A stretch of 64,000 nucleotides of DNA from Bolinopsis microptera (Eukaryota; Ctenophora; Tentaculata; Lobata; Bolinopsidae), in contig NC_087080.1 of the NCBI RefSeq assembly GCF_026151205.1, positions 1,606,879 through 1,670,878 of the forward strand, in the 5' to 3' direction. The position numbers were made by a program, and so were the translations under genes. Every line of letters begins with the position of its first letter. The stretch's first letter is position 1. Positions 10,101 to 19,838 of this stretch are shown here, piece by piece. Below the pieces are notes generated by a model, which was not told where the DNA came from, did not search any database, and saw only the letters and a program-made list of their open reading frames with translations.

Positions 10101-11866
10101 AAGGAGTAAAAACAATGTTTATCATCTTAATAACTCACCAACACAACCCATAATTCCAGAATAGTCGAGATCATCAGCCTTCTTCCACACCCCAGCCTTA
10201 CAAACGAGCTGTCCTGTCCCCTCATCTTCAGTAGTACCCCAACTAACAAAATAATTTGAGACACATGTTATCGTCACCTCCTCATCATCGTCGTATGGTT
10301 CTGTATTTTTAAACGGAACTGAAGTCGCTACGTTAACATCCGCACCCAGTAACTCGCAGCTTCTAACTGAACAATAATTTTGGTTATAGTGGTTACTTTA
10401 GTGGAAATATTTACAATCGGAAGTTGAGAATTCTGATGATAATAATAATAATACAGGGCCTCACGGTATTTCAACTCAAAACGATAAGATCTTTGAACAT
10501 ACTTTACTAAACTTTGACTGGAAAATTGATTAAAAGTGGTCACATTGATTTTTATGAGTATTTTGATTGGTTGAATATATTGACACTTTCTAAAAACCAC
10601 AAATTCTATTTCAGTGCACTATAACCAGCTACTAACCGGCAACTAACAATCATCAGTTTTAACTGGTTCTTCATAATGTTTATTAAGCAGGTCTATGTGG
10701 GTAAGAATTAAGACTATACATTTAATTAATATTATACACTGTATTATATAGAGCCTGTATATTGAGTAGAGTAAAAGTAGCGGAACTAATTCACTAGCTA
10801 GTGGTAGTCATTTCATTAAACATGTTATAAAACATGTTATATTATATATTTAACATGTCTAACATGTTAATATTACACATTATTAAAGGGTAAATGCTTT
10901 ACTTATCTCAATCTGAAAACGTAGATTACATTGAATGACCGTGAACAAGAATTAACCACACTATTGTTAACTAACGGTTCATGACAATAGGTTTGTACCT
11001 GATTCTTACAGTAACACAATGCTATAAATCATGGTCGGCTGGTGCATGACTTGGTACTGATTCAATTTTCTGGCGGAATTTTCAAAGTTAATAAATGTTA
11101 TCTTCAGCCAAAACAGCGTAATTATATGAAACACTTTAGAATGGTAAGATTGTATGGTACTGACACTAAACTAACCGATACAATTACACATTTTAACTCA
11201 ATAGTTTCCTAAACTTATTAGAGGTCTGTTTACATTGAGAAACTCGGACTTTTTTAATGACTTTACTTTAATCTATTTGGCTTATTGTGACAAGATGCAC
11301 AAATGACAAACGGTAATTTAGTAAGATTTAATTAGTTTTGGGCTCGAGTGGACGTCTCTAATTATATGCATGAGTTTGTGACTGTAACCATGACAACAAT
11401 AGTCAACAATAGTCAATAAACTCATGGAAATAAGCCAGGGGAGAGAAAGAAAACGTGACATTTGAGTACTCATCTTTAGTTTGAGTATTTTCAACTCACG
11501 TACACACGTACACATGATGAATAAAAACTACCGTAAAATCAAAAACCTCCAGGTGTATTTTATTCTCACTGCTTCTAATCAATGCTTCTAATTAATGCTG
11601 AAATATCTCCAAAGGTAAAGGAACTGAACTCATGGTATCAAGTAAGAATGAAACTTACAGTAGTTACAACAAAGGACAAAGTTATTCTTCAAGAAACATA
11701 AGCTGCTCTATATGATGCCCAAAAAAGATTGGGAAACAAATTTAGATCAACAAAAGAAAATTACATCAATTTATAATGATATTGACAGTGTCTTACCTGG
11801 TTCATTCAAAAAGAACAAAACCATGAATGTCACCACGTCCAAGGTCAAGAAATAAACACTACTCAT
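2731..11866 (-). CDS. Sushi/EGF/laminin-G type I membrane protein, 15 exons
   Basis: I assembled this gene from GT/AG sites and phase. Minus-strand exons in order: 11866-11797, 10366-10139, 10054-9758, 9435-9350, 9074-8929, 8559-8413, 8291-8186, 7796-7385, 7168-7008, 6525-6447, 6284-6139, 4634-4364, 4152-3967, 3547-3410, 2834-2731. All phases agree and the total is 2,577 nt (858 residues plus stop). Order of modules: signal peptide, two sushi domains with an EGF-like stretch between, EGF repeats, LamG, EGF, LamG, EGF repeats, one membrane span, short cytoplasmic tail. EGF/LamG mixtures on a membrane anchor are known from the neurexin, CASPR and Crumbs families, so a role in adhesion or extracellular recognition is likely. 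N-terminal sushi domains are not usual in those families, so I give no symbol. Introns carry minisatellites and a fold-back element. The weakest boundary is the 3' end of exon 9. Confidence 0.8.
2860..3230. repeat. Diverged dispersed repeat in last intron of the EGF/LamG gene
   Basis: The segment near 2865-2893 (TCTAAATTTCTTCGAAGTAG followed by CGCGC) recurs near 15,630, 47,590 and 49,125. The segment from about 2993 to 3215 (TCTTCACAGC..., TCGCGATAACTCAAAATCTAC, CCAGTAAGGTT) is a diverged copy of the 365-bp repeats at 47,944 and 48,678. It sits between exons 14 and 15 of the host gene and has no coding sense. Confidence 0.55.
3696..3932. repeat. 21-bp minisatellite, X-box-like unit, ~11 copies
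   Basis: The unit GTTGCTATAGTAACGCTGGCA repeats about 11 times with scattered substitutions. It fills more than half of the 419-bp intron between exons 14 and 13 of the EGF/LamG gene and ends about 35 bp from the exon 13 donor. GTTGCTATAGTAAC is an imperfect palindrome that fits an RFX X-box (GTNRCC, 0-3 nt spacer, RGYAAC) with one mismatch. Confidence 0.85.
4364..7168 (-). CDS. Exons 9-12: EGF, second laminin-G, start of next EGF
   Basis: Exon 9 (7168-7008) encodes CSEYSCSNDGSCSDSDGHISC, an EGF-like core; its last cysteine is unclear and the donor could differ. Exons 10 (6525-6447), 11 (6284-6139) and 12 (4634-4364) form a laminin-G domain that ends with the textbook signature YKLGG...YQGCVNSLSINGVELLQL and a later QC. 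Exon 12 continues into CEARPSPCGAGWSC, the start of another EGF-like stretch. The intron between exons 11 and 12 (4635-6138) holds a 21-bp minisatellite and a fold-back DNA element. Confidence 0.7.
4813..5631. mobile_element. Fold-back / MITE-like DNA element with 22-bp TIRs
   Basis: The ends are perfect 22-bp inverted repeats (4813-4834 and 5610-5631), starting TACCTTACTCGGGAATATTA. Just inside each end lies a directly repeated ~85-bp block containing GCGGGTTTTGG and CCGCCATATTTTTCCCGGT (about 4834-4918 and 5530-5609). The unique centre has an 81-codon frame (5090-5335, +) with no recognisable product; it might be a captured fragment. The element lies in an intron of the EGF/LamG gene. Target duplication is not clear beyond a possible TA, so the superfamily is open. 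Confidence 0.6.
5732..6107. repeat. 21-bp minisatellite (GTAACTATGGTAACTAGTAGT), ~18 copies
   Basis: Near-identical 21-bp units run from about 5732 to 6107, with a few TATGTTAAC variants. They lie in the intron between exons 12 and 11 of the EGF/LamG gene, 31 bp from the exon 11 donor. The same unit forms the much larger array at 24,430-25,470. The core GTAACTATGGTAAC is an X-box-like imperfect palindrome. The open frames across the array (MVTSSVT repeats) are a by-product of the 21-bp period. Confidence 0.9.
7385..8291 (-). CDS. Exons 7-8: first laminin-G domain
   Basis: Exon 7 (8291-8186) and exon 8 (7796-7385) join in phase 0. They give a beta-rich stretch ending in LADSFSEIWFGGSPADC and GTFHAVKLGEVKLEF, which matches the LamG pattern of a strand ending in a (W/Y)xGG turn and a final F.G......L strand. 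The usual closing cysteine pair is not obvious; instead there is an ADCTWYETDC pair. The domain assignment is therefore likely rather than certain. Confidence 0.65.
8413..9435 (-). CDS. Exons 4-6: EGF-like repeats
   Basis: Exon 4 (9435-9350) encodes CTLGNCNDNGLCECDEDEGY, a partial EGF-like module parallel to the one in exon 3. Exon 5 (9074-8929) follows a good pyrimidine tract (TTCTTTATCTCCAG) and encodes a full EGF module with cysteines in CKEDYCKNNGVC...CNCPSGTDGDNC. Exon 6 (8559-8413) encodes a second full EGF module: CESKPCKNGGAC...LCDCSHQFEGDKC. A longer reading frame upstream of exon 5 is left out because the CTCCAG acceptor fits the phase and gives a clean module start. Confidence 0.75.
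9758..11866 (-). CDS. Exons 1-3: signal peptide, sushi, EGF-like, sushi
   Basis: Exon 1 (11866-11797) starts at the first ATG after a short leader and encodes MSSVYFLTLDVVTFMVLFFL, a hydrophobic signal peptide, before a CCAG|GTAAGA donor. Exon 2 (10366-10139) follows an ATTGTTCAG acceptor and encodes one sushi (CCP) module: C near its start, ITC, LVC then GVW, and a final GC. Exon 3 (10054-9758) holds a short cysteine-rich EGF-like stretch (CTDGNCSAQGVCECKEGY) and a second sushi module (CPLTLSN, VTVTCTQGYH, LTCSEEG, DCIG). All three exons end in phase 1, the usual phase for shuffled extracellular modules. Confidence 0.8.
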
Positions 11867-11869
11867 AGT

Positions 11870-12980
11870 CTCATTTGCTGGCTGTACATAACGCTAAAGG
11901 AATTAATTCATAATTGATCTATCAATAAAACCTTAAATATTGTATTCCTATTTATAACAATAAGGTTAAGCAAGTGTATTTGATTCTTTTTACCACTTTT
12001 CTAGTTTCTAGCTGCCAGAGTGGATTTTGTTCGGTTACCAGAGAGGAAAAGCTCCCTGGAGGTCCTTAATTGAATAAGATTAAGAAAACGATCGTAAAGT
12101 CGCACTTCTAAAATAGGTGGTAAACTTAATTAATGAAACAATAAGTTGTATTTTACATTCCTTTAATTATTCAAAAAATAAAAGCTTAAACCACGAATTA
12201 GTTAACTAGAAGTAAACTTGAGGAAACATTCTTTGGTGACTGTATTTAATTATTTATTAAACTTTATTCGATTGTTGGTATTTTTATTTTGGCAAGTAGT
12301 TGAATTTAGTGAGGTAGGGTCAGTTTCTCTACTGTCATAAAATACAGATAAACTTAATCTACATAAACATTAGCATGCACAATGTACAAATGACGACTGT
12401 TAAGTCAGCAACTTAGCTTCGAATATTATTTGTCATATATTATTATCTGTAACTCTATAAGTTAACTTATAATTCAGTAAAAATCTAAATAGTGAGTAAC
12501 AAAAAAGGGGACCAAAACCAGACTGAAAGAAAAATATTGATATAGAAAGCTACAAGCGTATTACCTTGTCATATGTGATTTAACGTTTTATTTGATAGCA
12601 GCCCAGAGAAACCTATTATATATTCTGCTTCTAACCTGCAAGACAAGTTTGAATAATCAGATAGAGTCAAATCGCATTGAATTGTGTTTGGCTATTCTAA
12701 TGACAATTGCCCTTGACTGCTCATGCTAATTTGATAGACAACTAACTAAAGAGATCAAAGAATGTGTGAGCACTGAGCACACACCTAGGTCCTAAACGCT
12801 GGCTCATATTTGGACAAAATATTGCTGGGCTACACGCTACCAGCCGAAAAGGGAAATGCAACGTGATATCAAAATCAAATGATATCAACCAAATAATAGT
12901 TGATGGCAGGAATAAAACGTTTTGTTTAGAGTTGTTATTGTGAAATGTTTTGGCAGTAACTCTATAATATGCTTTAATTA
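11870..12980. other. Intergenic, no gene seen
   Basis: AT-rich sequence upstream of exon 1 of the EGF/LamG gene. The promoter of that gene should lie here, but I see no diagnostic core-promoter element that I would defend. There is no long frame and no structured repeat. Confidence 0.4.
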
Positions 12981-13040
12981 AAGTGCACATAAGAGCAGTC
13001 CTCCCCTCAAGACCCAACCCTCCGATAGCCGATAACCACA

Positions 13041-13560
13041 TGCCTCTTGAGTCCGGCTATTCAGACAATGTAGAGAAGATTGGTGCATATATGGAGGAGT
13101 TACAGGATATCTTTCAGATCTCCAAGAATATTCTCAGTGAATGGAGCTTCTCTTTGTCAATGACACAAAGACAAAGTTTACCAGAGTGTATTTAGAAGAA
13201 GTTGGTGCTTGTGACGAGTGGGATAATGAGCTAAGAGGAAAATAGGAGTGGAGAAACGAGACGCTTCTTGGTACTAAGCTTGGATCAGAGCAGGATGTTA
13301 CTAATAGAATAAATAAAGCTAACACCGCCTTCTGGTCATTTGACAAGCTGTGGTGCCAGGGATCAGAGAGGAGTCGGATAACTGAGAAGAGAAAGATCAA
13401 ACTCTACGACTCACTAGTAGTATCAGTGCTCCTGTACAACTGCTGCTGCTGGGCCGTACCTCAGCATGTTCTAGAGTCTGTATATGTTGTTCAGAGAAAG
13501 CACCTCAAGCGCATCCTTCACATATTCTATTGGCCTAGCTCAATATCTAACGTGGTAAAT
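13041..13560 (+). pseudogene. Decayed LINE reverse transcriptase (palm to thumb region)
   Basis: Reading through frame breaks gives LESGYSDNVEKIGAYMEELQ, which looks like the catalytic block of a LINE reverse transcriptase with YADD decayed to YSDN. It is followed near 13,260 by LGTKLGSEQDVTNRINKA.TAFW and near 13,400 by IKLYDSLVVSVLLYNCCCW, both typical of the region after the palm. Stop codons (for example at about 13,193 and 13,244) and frame changes show that it is dead. It may be the same family as the relic at 429-683. Confidence 0.65.
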
Positions 13561-13724
13561 CTTAATACACACCTCTTTTCGCAAAAAAGGCTTTTCTGTG
13601 AATCTAAGAGGTATGAAACTGTTAGTAAAGCTTCAACAAAAACTGGTAAAACTAAAACGCCTACTGAGTTGCTTTGTCTAGATATAAGTGAAGATTGAAG
13701 AGCCGAGAGCCGAGAGCAGAAATC

Positions 13725-14240
13725 TTCCAAAATCTCTTTTTTATTCTGATGACTTTCTATTTATCAAAGCTTTCTTTGGGAATTGAACTTTGAGTACCTC
13801 AATCTTGTCTTGTGCCATCCTCAGTGACCCTGTAAGATGCTCATTCAAGAAATATTCAGTCAAAACAGTGAAATTTGGGTCGCAAAAGGTTAAAATTAGA
13901 ATATGTCCTACCAGTAGGACATATTCAAAATTTTCATTGCATTGTTTTTTTTTGTATATTAGAGCTTTAGCCACAGGTAGGCTAGTCTGCACGGAGCCCC
14001 ACAGTTTCAATTCCAAAGTTTTTTCCGGACATATAACTGCTTCCAGTACCTTGATGGCGACTTGTGTCACACTCACCAAACTCACTGATTGATCACCGGT
14101 CAAAATTTCTGTTAAAACCGTGAAATTTCGGTCAAGGAAACAGCAGATAAGCTCCTCTTCAAAATTCTTCTAAAATCTCTTTTATATTCTGATGATTTTT
14201 ATTTATCAAAGCTTTCTTTGATAATAGAACTTTATATATT
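13725..14240. repeat. Two direct copies of a ~75-bp segment plus linked sequence
   Basis: AAATCTCTTTTTTATTCTGA with TATTTATCAAAGCTTTCTTTG at about 13,730 recurs with changes at about 14,168. CCGTGAAATTTCGGTCA near 14,120 resembles CAGTGAAATTTGGGTCG near 13,868, so the whole ~430-bp block looks like a diverged tandem duplication. No product is recognisable in the 100- and 120-codon frames here. Confidence 0.5.
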
Positions 14241-14829
14241 ATTAAGTTGAACAGGTACAAGATGGCAGTCTGCATTTTCGTGTTTGAAGACTTAATGAAT
14301 TCGTTTAGGTAACCGCTTTACCTCTTTTGAGAGAGTTTATGCAGCTTTGAGGTTTCTCGGCTGTTATATTTTGATCGAGGCGATGTAAATTGCCAGCTCT
14401 GATATGATTGACTGTCATAACCTTAGTTAGGAAAGGGATTGATATATATTATTCATTGTAGTTCACTCTCTCTGTATTTAAGAGTGCCTACCGTATTGAT
14501 CTTGCTGGTTACTTTAACCAACAACTTTAGTGTCATTATTTTGTAACCCTTAGCCTTAGGAATGGCCGTTCTTCTCATGGCTTAGAATCAAAGTAATAGT
14601 AATTAAATGATGTCAAAAATACTAACTAACTTCAAGGTTACAGTTCTAATATAAGTAAATAGGGCTTTTACAACTTTCCGAAAATTTGGTGGATATCGGA
14701 GCTGATGTAGTAATGAAAATGGGGCAAAATGGGGCAAAATACGCGGCTTTTACCTGTAACATAACGTCTGATGGTTAGATATGCTCTAAATTTTTCGGAC
14801 ACTTTCCTTGCAAGCCTATGAGTAAGCTT

Positions 14830-15670
14830 ATCAATTTTTACTGAGCCGCGCTCAGCCTGTCATTCCGCCGAATCTCTATGATAATAAACATAATAGCCTG
14901 AGTAGAGGTCCCCAGGTAAACCAATTTTATTAAAATTGGGTCAAGGGAAGGTTACTCAATACTCATTTATTTCAAGAATTTTATGCTGGCCGAAATTAGC
15001 GCTAAAAAACCATCCTACAGTCGGCACGCACGGCTCACTGTCGATGGCGCACTACCTATAACTATACAGTTAGCAGCAGTTTCTTCGCACTATAGTCCTC
15101 CTGTGACATTCAAGTAACCGAAAATATGGCAAAATATTTATTGACGTCAATTCATCGCAGCTCAGCAAGGCCCAGTCTAGTATTGCATTTTGCCGATCTA
15201 GCGTCGTTGCGAGAAGAATAAGTGATCAGTGCATGCGCGGCGCGGCACAGTTGACAGTAATGCACCGCGCGCTACAAAGCAGAATATTACGACAAAAATC
15301 AACGAATTTCGTCAAATTACGCGACTTTTACGCTTACTTTTGCTTCAATTAAAGCAGCGCACCATCTGCAAATGTAAATACATGGCACCTTGGCGAAACT
15401 CACTAATCATTCCAAAAAGGTATGACAAATTTGGTACTGCTTAAATTTTTACAGTTTTTATAATGCAATATATTTGCTCTACTAGATAGAAAACAATAAT
15501 ACAAAAATTTTGAGAATCCGAGCATGTTTATTTTTATTGTGCACCATATTATAATATATTTGACCATTGTTCATGGTCTGGCCCGGCGCGCGCTACTTCG
15601 TAGCACTTGCCGTCGAGAAGAAAGCGGCGCGCGCTACTTCGAAGAAATTTAGACGAGTAACATCCGTCAA
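14830..15670. repeat. Cluster of dispersed repeats, no gene
   Basis: At about 14,839-14,920 a reverse copy of a family reading GACCTCAGGCTATTAT ... AGAGATTCGGCGGAATGACA recurs at 49,270, 49,550 and 54,705. At about 15,570-15,665 GACCATTGTTCATGGTC followed by GGCGCGCGCTACTTCG and GAAATTTAGACGAGTAACAT is the reverse of a segment at 49,100-49,205. Around 15,290-15,430 a segment (CAACGAATTTCGTCAAATTACGCGACTTTTAC) is shared with about 53,810-54,280. These look like short non-autonomous elements. Confidence 0.55.
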
Positions 15671-16225
15671 TAATATACAAGTCAGACGCAACTTTTAGTT
15701 CCAAAATTATAAAAATTTAAAGGACAAAGCAAAATTATTTAAAAATTTGTTCAAAATTTTACCCAAGGGGAACTCTTTATTTGGGCTTTGTGTTCAGGTT
15801 TTAAAAATTTGAAAATAATTTACCTTTAAATCTTAAAATATTATATTAGTACTAAAAGTTGTGTCTTGATGAGCTGATTACGAAACCATAATTTTTTTAT
15901 TGAAATCTTTCAAATCAGTCAATTACATACAAGTTTACACAATGAATTAGTTAAATATAATATTGTCCTCTAAGCATGGATTGTCAAAGTTGAAATTGTC
16001 TCGGACAAAATGTATGTAACCAAAGGACCTGAGGGTCACCAAAACACAGATATTGAGTGCAAATGCAGCTCCTGCACAAGCATGGGCCCTTATAAAATTG
16101 TAATAAGTTACTTTAAACAAAATCACACACCCATTCAATCAATTCATAAAATATTGTGCTGTGAGATGAAATTGAGAAATATGTGAATGCAGACAGCAAG
16201 AATAGATAATCTTGAATAAACTATT

Positions 16226-19200
16226 TTACGGATTTGTTTCTATTGAATAGTCAAGTTCAGAGTCCGAATCCACCGGGATAATTTTCCCCCACATGTAAGT
16301 GGAAAGTTTACTTTTAAAATCAGTGATACTCTCTATCTCACGGATATCTAGAGGAATGTGATTCCACTTAGTGTGGGTCCTATAGAAGAAATTCTTGGCA
16401 AAAGCGTTGGAGCTTGCTCGAGGTGAGATAGAGCTTACAAAACATAGAGAGTCCATGTGACTATTTCTGAGCCTTGAGTGGCCTTGAAATGGTTGCAAAT
16501 ATGAGGGTAAAGTGACAGGTATATGTTGCTTCACAATTTTAAAGAAGAAGATGAGATCCAAGAAGTCAAAGCGGTCTTCAATCGGCATAATCTTCAGCTG
16601 TCTGCATTTTTGAATGTATGTGGATGGTGGATAACTCATATACTCCTCGTGAAGAATCCACTTAATAGCACGCTTTTGGAGGCCCTCCAGCTTGCTTATC
16701 TGGGATTTTGTGACTGGTCTCCATATAACCGAGCAATGCTCAAATAGGCTCCTCACTAAAGTGAGATACAGTACTCTACGACGATTTACGTCTTGGACAA
16801 AATAACAATTTCTTCTCGCCATGCCTAATTTTTGGTTTGCCTTAGAAAGGACTTTGGAGCACTGATCTTTCCAATCGAGATTTGATGTCACAATTACACC
16901 CAGATCCTTTTCATGATCAACATAGTCAAGTGTGATTCTTCCCATGGAGTATACAAAGTTAAAGAGTGGTAGGACACTAAGGAGGGAAACTGTTTCGGAT
17001 ATCCTTCCTGCGACGGTGAGGACCTTACATTTGTCGGGATGAAATCTCATTTTATTAGAAAGTGACCAGTCATGGAGATAATCAATGTCCTTCTGCAGTC
17101 GCAGGATATCAGACTCCGAAACAATCTTACGCCAAATTTTAGTATCATCGGCATACAGTGACAGTTGTGTGCCTGGTGAAATCCCCACTGATATATCATC
17201 AATGAACATAATGAACAGCAATGGTCCCAAAATTGACCCTTGAGGTACACCAGACTGGGCGTTTCTCATAGAAGAAAACTTGCCACTTATCAAGACCTGT
17301 TGTTGCCTGTCTCTTAGATAATCAGTGATGAATTTCAGTAGCCTCCCATCAATACCAAATTTGCTCTTTAGCTTAAATAATATAAGATCATGGTTAACCG
17401 AGTCAAATGCTTTGGCAAAATCAAAGTAGACTACATCTGTTCTCATATTTTCATTCAGTGAGAGCGCTAGGCTGTCGCACAGTCCTACAAGATTAGTTGC
17501 ACAAGATCTCTCAGCTCGGAAACCATGCTGTTTGTCATTGATCATGCCATTAGTAAGTGCCAATAACTCATCTCTTATTATGCGTTCAAGAACTTTTGTG
17601 ATTAAGCATGTAAGAGAAATTGGCCTATAATTTGAAACCTCATGTTTATCCCCTTTCTTGAATATTGGTACAATGTGCCCCAGTTTCCACTCCCTTGGTA
17701 GTGTCCCAATGTTGTAGCATGAATGAAAAAGTATTGATATAGGGTATGCGAGCCCAACCGCACAGTTTTTCAAAAGTTTCCCATGGATACCATCAGGTCC
17801 ATAAGCTTTATTAGCATTAATATTGGAAAGGATTTTGCGAACCCTTCTGTGGTCAAATTCAATATCAAAGCGCCAATCATTAGAGTAATCTATATCTATG
17901 TCATAAGTTGATGCCTCAGAGAACTGCTCGAAGAAAAAGTCATTAAATAGGTTGGCCTGGTCTTCAGGGCAGTTGCGGACAGTGCCTTTGTGGCTTACAA
18001 ACTCAGGGATCCGCTGACTAGCTGTCTTCGATTTGACATAGGACCAAAATTTTTTTGTTATTAAAGCACTATCATCAGATTCATTTAATGTTTCCCTCAT
18101 TTTTTGAGCAACCACATTTTTGAAATTTTTCCTAGCAAGGGAGAATGCAATTTCAGCTCTATCACTTTTATGCCTTTCTTTATGTAATCTCACTTTCTTA
18201 CGCCATGCATCATAACACTCCGAGTCAAACCATGGATCTTGGCCATCAGTCTTGACAGAGCATTTTTTAACAAATTTATCTGTGACATTAAAAAGTTTGT
18301 CCTTAAATTTTTTCCATCCAATTTCAGGTTCTGTGCCATTGAGCAATGCATCCCAATTCGTGTGTCGGAGTTCATGGTTTAGCCTCTCCCAGTTCACAGT
18401 CTTAAAGTTATAGCACATACGCCTGACTGGCTTCTTCCTACCAACTTTAACGTTGATCTTAAAATTGATGGGGAAGTGGTCAGACTTGCAAGCACTATCT
18501 CTCTCACCTACCATTAGGTCATTAATATTTGACACAGAGTTTGTGAGCAATAGGTCAAGTGTTTTGCCTTTGCAGTGGGTAGGTGTTAACACACATTGTT
18601 GAAGGCCTAGATCAACAAAAGATTCAACAAAAGATTGCTCAATAGGACAGGAGCTGGCCAGGGTAGACCAGGAAACTCCGGTCAGGTTAAAATCTCCTAG
18701 TATGAAGACTTTACTCAGTCCTCTTCTTCTGAGAAGAGTTTTCAAAGACTCAACAATTTTTTCATGATTTGCGGAGCCCAGTGTACCAACACGATAACAT
18801 GTGCATACAACAAACTTAATTCCAGTGGATGTCTTAAATTCCACAGCAAGAATTTCTGCACCATACTTGAGATGAACTTCCTTTGAAGTTAGATCAAGGT
18901 CTGCTCTCACTGCAATCATGACCCCTCCACCATTCCTCCTAAACCGGGTTGGATTAGAAGGATCTGGTGGATGAGTTTTCTTCGATCTATCAGAGCGAAA
19001 TATCTTATATCTGTCAGGGTGCAGAAATTCACTATCAGCAATAGAACTCTTAAACCAGGTTTCGTTAAGTATTGCAATATCTATCTTAGCCTCATTAAGA
19101 TAAGTCGACACTTCAAGACATTTAGTGGTATCAATCATTGGATGGGCATTGTTCAGTTCACCAAAAGGGATGAGACCTTGAACATTCTGAAAGTAAACAT

Positions 19201-19756
19201 TCAATTTATTACCATTCCCAACTCTAACACCTATGGGAGACGGCCCTGGGTTTACAATTCCAGGTTTTACTAAAACTATCAAAAAACCATTCATCAAAAA
19301 CAACCAAATTATGCATCCCGTGAGTGTATTGCCGGTTCTACCAGTAAATATGCAATTTAAGTTCTTATGGATTGAAATCTGGCAAAATCTATATAAACCA
19401 TCGAAACTGTAATTATTCCTCAGATAATACATATTTGCTAAATATAAAAAGAAATAAACTGTAAAGCATCGGCACAAGTTAGGAACTGGGTATGTTGGTA
19501 CAAAGGCTCGGCAATCATAAGTGACCCTAGAAAAAGCCAACCCACTTACCCCGACATATGTGATAGTGATTAGCGAAAAGTGACATATGAATATAACATA
19601 AAAAATATAAAATAATAAGCGAGAATCAATGCAGCTGTCTAAATAATCAAAAATACTACCTGTACCACGTCTACGGTTCTGATGTTTGATGGATTTTGCA
19701 AAAGAATTTCCACTAAACACTCCAACTCTAAATCTGTATGTTACTAAATCGATCAT
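16226..19756 (-). CDS. LINE ORF2: APE endonuclease-reverse transcriptase with N-terminal hydrophobic and 2A-like region
   Basis: 1,176 residues. Residues ~45-165 hold several hydrophobic stretches and end in VLVKPGIVNPGP (161-172). NPGP here sits where other LINEs carry 2A-like ribosome-skipping sequences, but the usual D-x-E before it is missing. Residues ~185-430 are an APE-type endonuclease: FQNVQGL (N191), LNETWF (E232), GDFN (355-357 region) and SDHFP (425-429). The reverse transcriptase spans ~640-890: KAYGPDGIHG, NYRPISL, QHGFRAERSC, FDFAKAFDSVNHD, SGVPQGSILGPLLF and the catalytic YADD at 868-871. A thumb and C-terminal domain follow. This is the enzyme for target-primed reverse transcription. 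The frame is intact. Confidence 0.92.
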   Translation of the reverse strand: MIDLVTYRFRVGVFSGNSFAKSIKHQNRRRGTGSIFDYLDSCIDSRLLFYIFYVIFICHFSLITITYVGVSGLAFSRVTYDCRAFVPTYPVPNLCRCFTVYFFLYLANMYYLRNNYSFDGLYRFCQISIHKNLNCIFTGRTGNTLTGCIIWLFLMNGFLIVLVKPGIVNPGPSPIGVRVGNGNKLNVYFQNVQGLIPFGELNNAHPMIDTTKCLEVSTYLNEAKIDIAILNETWFKSSIADSEFLHPDRYKIFRSDRSKKTHPPDPSNPTRFRRNGGGVMIAVRADLDLTSKEVHLKYGAEILAVEFKTSTGIKFVVCTCYRVGTLGSANHEKIVESLKTLLRRRGLSKVFILGDFNLTGVSWSTLASSCPIEQSFVESFVDLGLQQCVLTPTHCKGKTLDLLLTNSVSNINDLMVGERDSACKSDHFPINFKINVKVGRKKPVRRMCYNFKTVNWERLNHELRHTNWDALLNGTEPEIGWKKFKDKLFNVTDKFVKKCSVKTDGQDPWFDSECYDAWRKKVRLHKERHKSDRAEIAFSLARKNFKNVVAQKMRETLNESDDSALITKKFWSYVKSKTASQRIPEFVSHKGTVRNCPEDQANLFNDFFFEQFSEASTYDIDIDYSNDWRFDIEFDHRRVRKILSNINANKAYGPDGIHGKLLKNCAVGLAYPISILFHSCYNIGTLPREWKLGHIVPIFKKGDKHEVSNYRPISLTCLITKVLERIIRDELLALTNGMINDKQHGFRAERSCATNLVGLCDSLALSLNENMRTDVVYFDFAKAFDSVNHDLILFKLKSKFGIDGRLLKFITDYLRDRQQQVLISGKFSSMRNAQSGVPQGSILGPLLFIMFIDDISVGISPGTQLSLYADDTKIWRKIVSESDILRLQKDIDYLHDWSLSNKMRFHPDKCKVLTVAGRISETVSLLSVLPLFNFVYSMGRITLDYVDHEKDLGVIVTSNLDWKDQCSKVLSKANQKLGMARRNCYFVQDVNRRRVLYLTLVRSLFEHCSVIWRPVTKSQISKLEGLQKRAIKWILHEEYMSYPPSTYIQKCRQLKIMPIEDRFDFLDLIFFFKIVKQHIPVTLPSYLQPFQGHSRLRNSHMDSLCFVSSISPRASSNAFAKNFFYRTHTKWNHIPLDIREIESITDFKSKLSTYMWGKIIPVDSDSELDYSIETNP

Positions 19757-19838
19757 GGTGTTTTACAGGTGAGTATACTTGCCAGACTACAACTGCATAT
19801 CATTAGCTTAACAAGGTTCAGAAGACAGCACAAAAGAA

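Noticed and set aside
13741-14103. 120-codon minus-strand frame as a gene
   Set aside because: It lies in a diverged duplicated repeat, has no recognisable domain, and the second copy does not keep the frame.
16523-16747. Plus-strand 74-codon frame inside the LINE (and its copy at 40,114)
   Set aside because: Shadow of ORF2 on the opposite strand, present in both copies only because the copies are identical.
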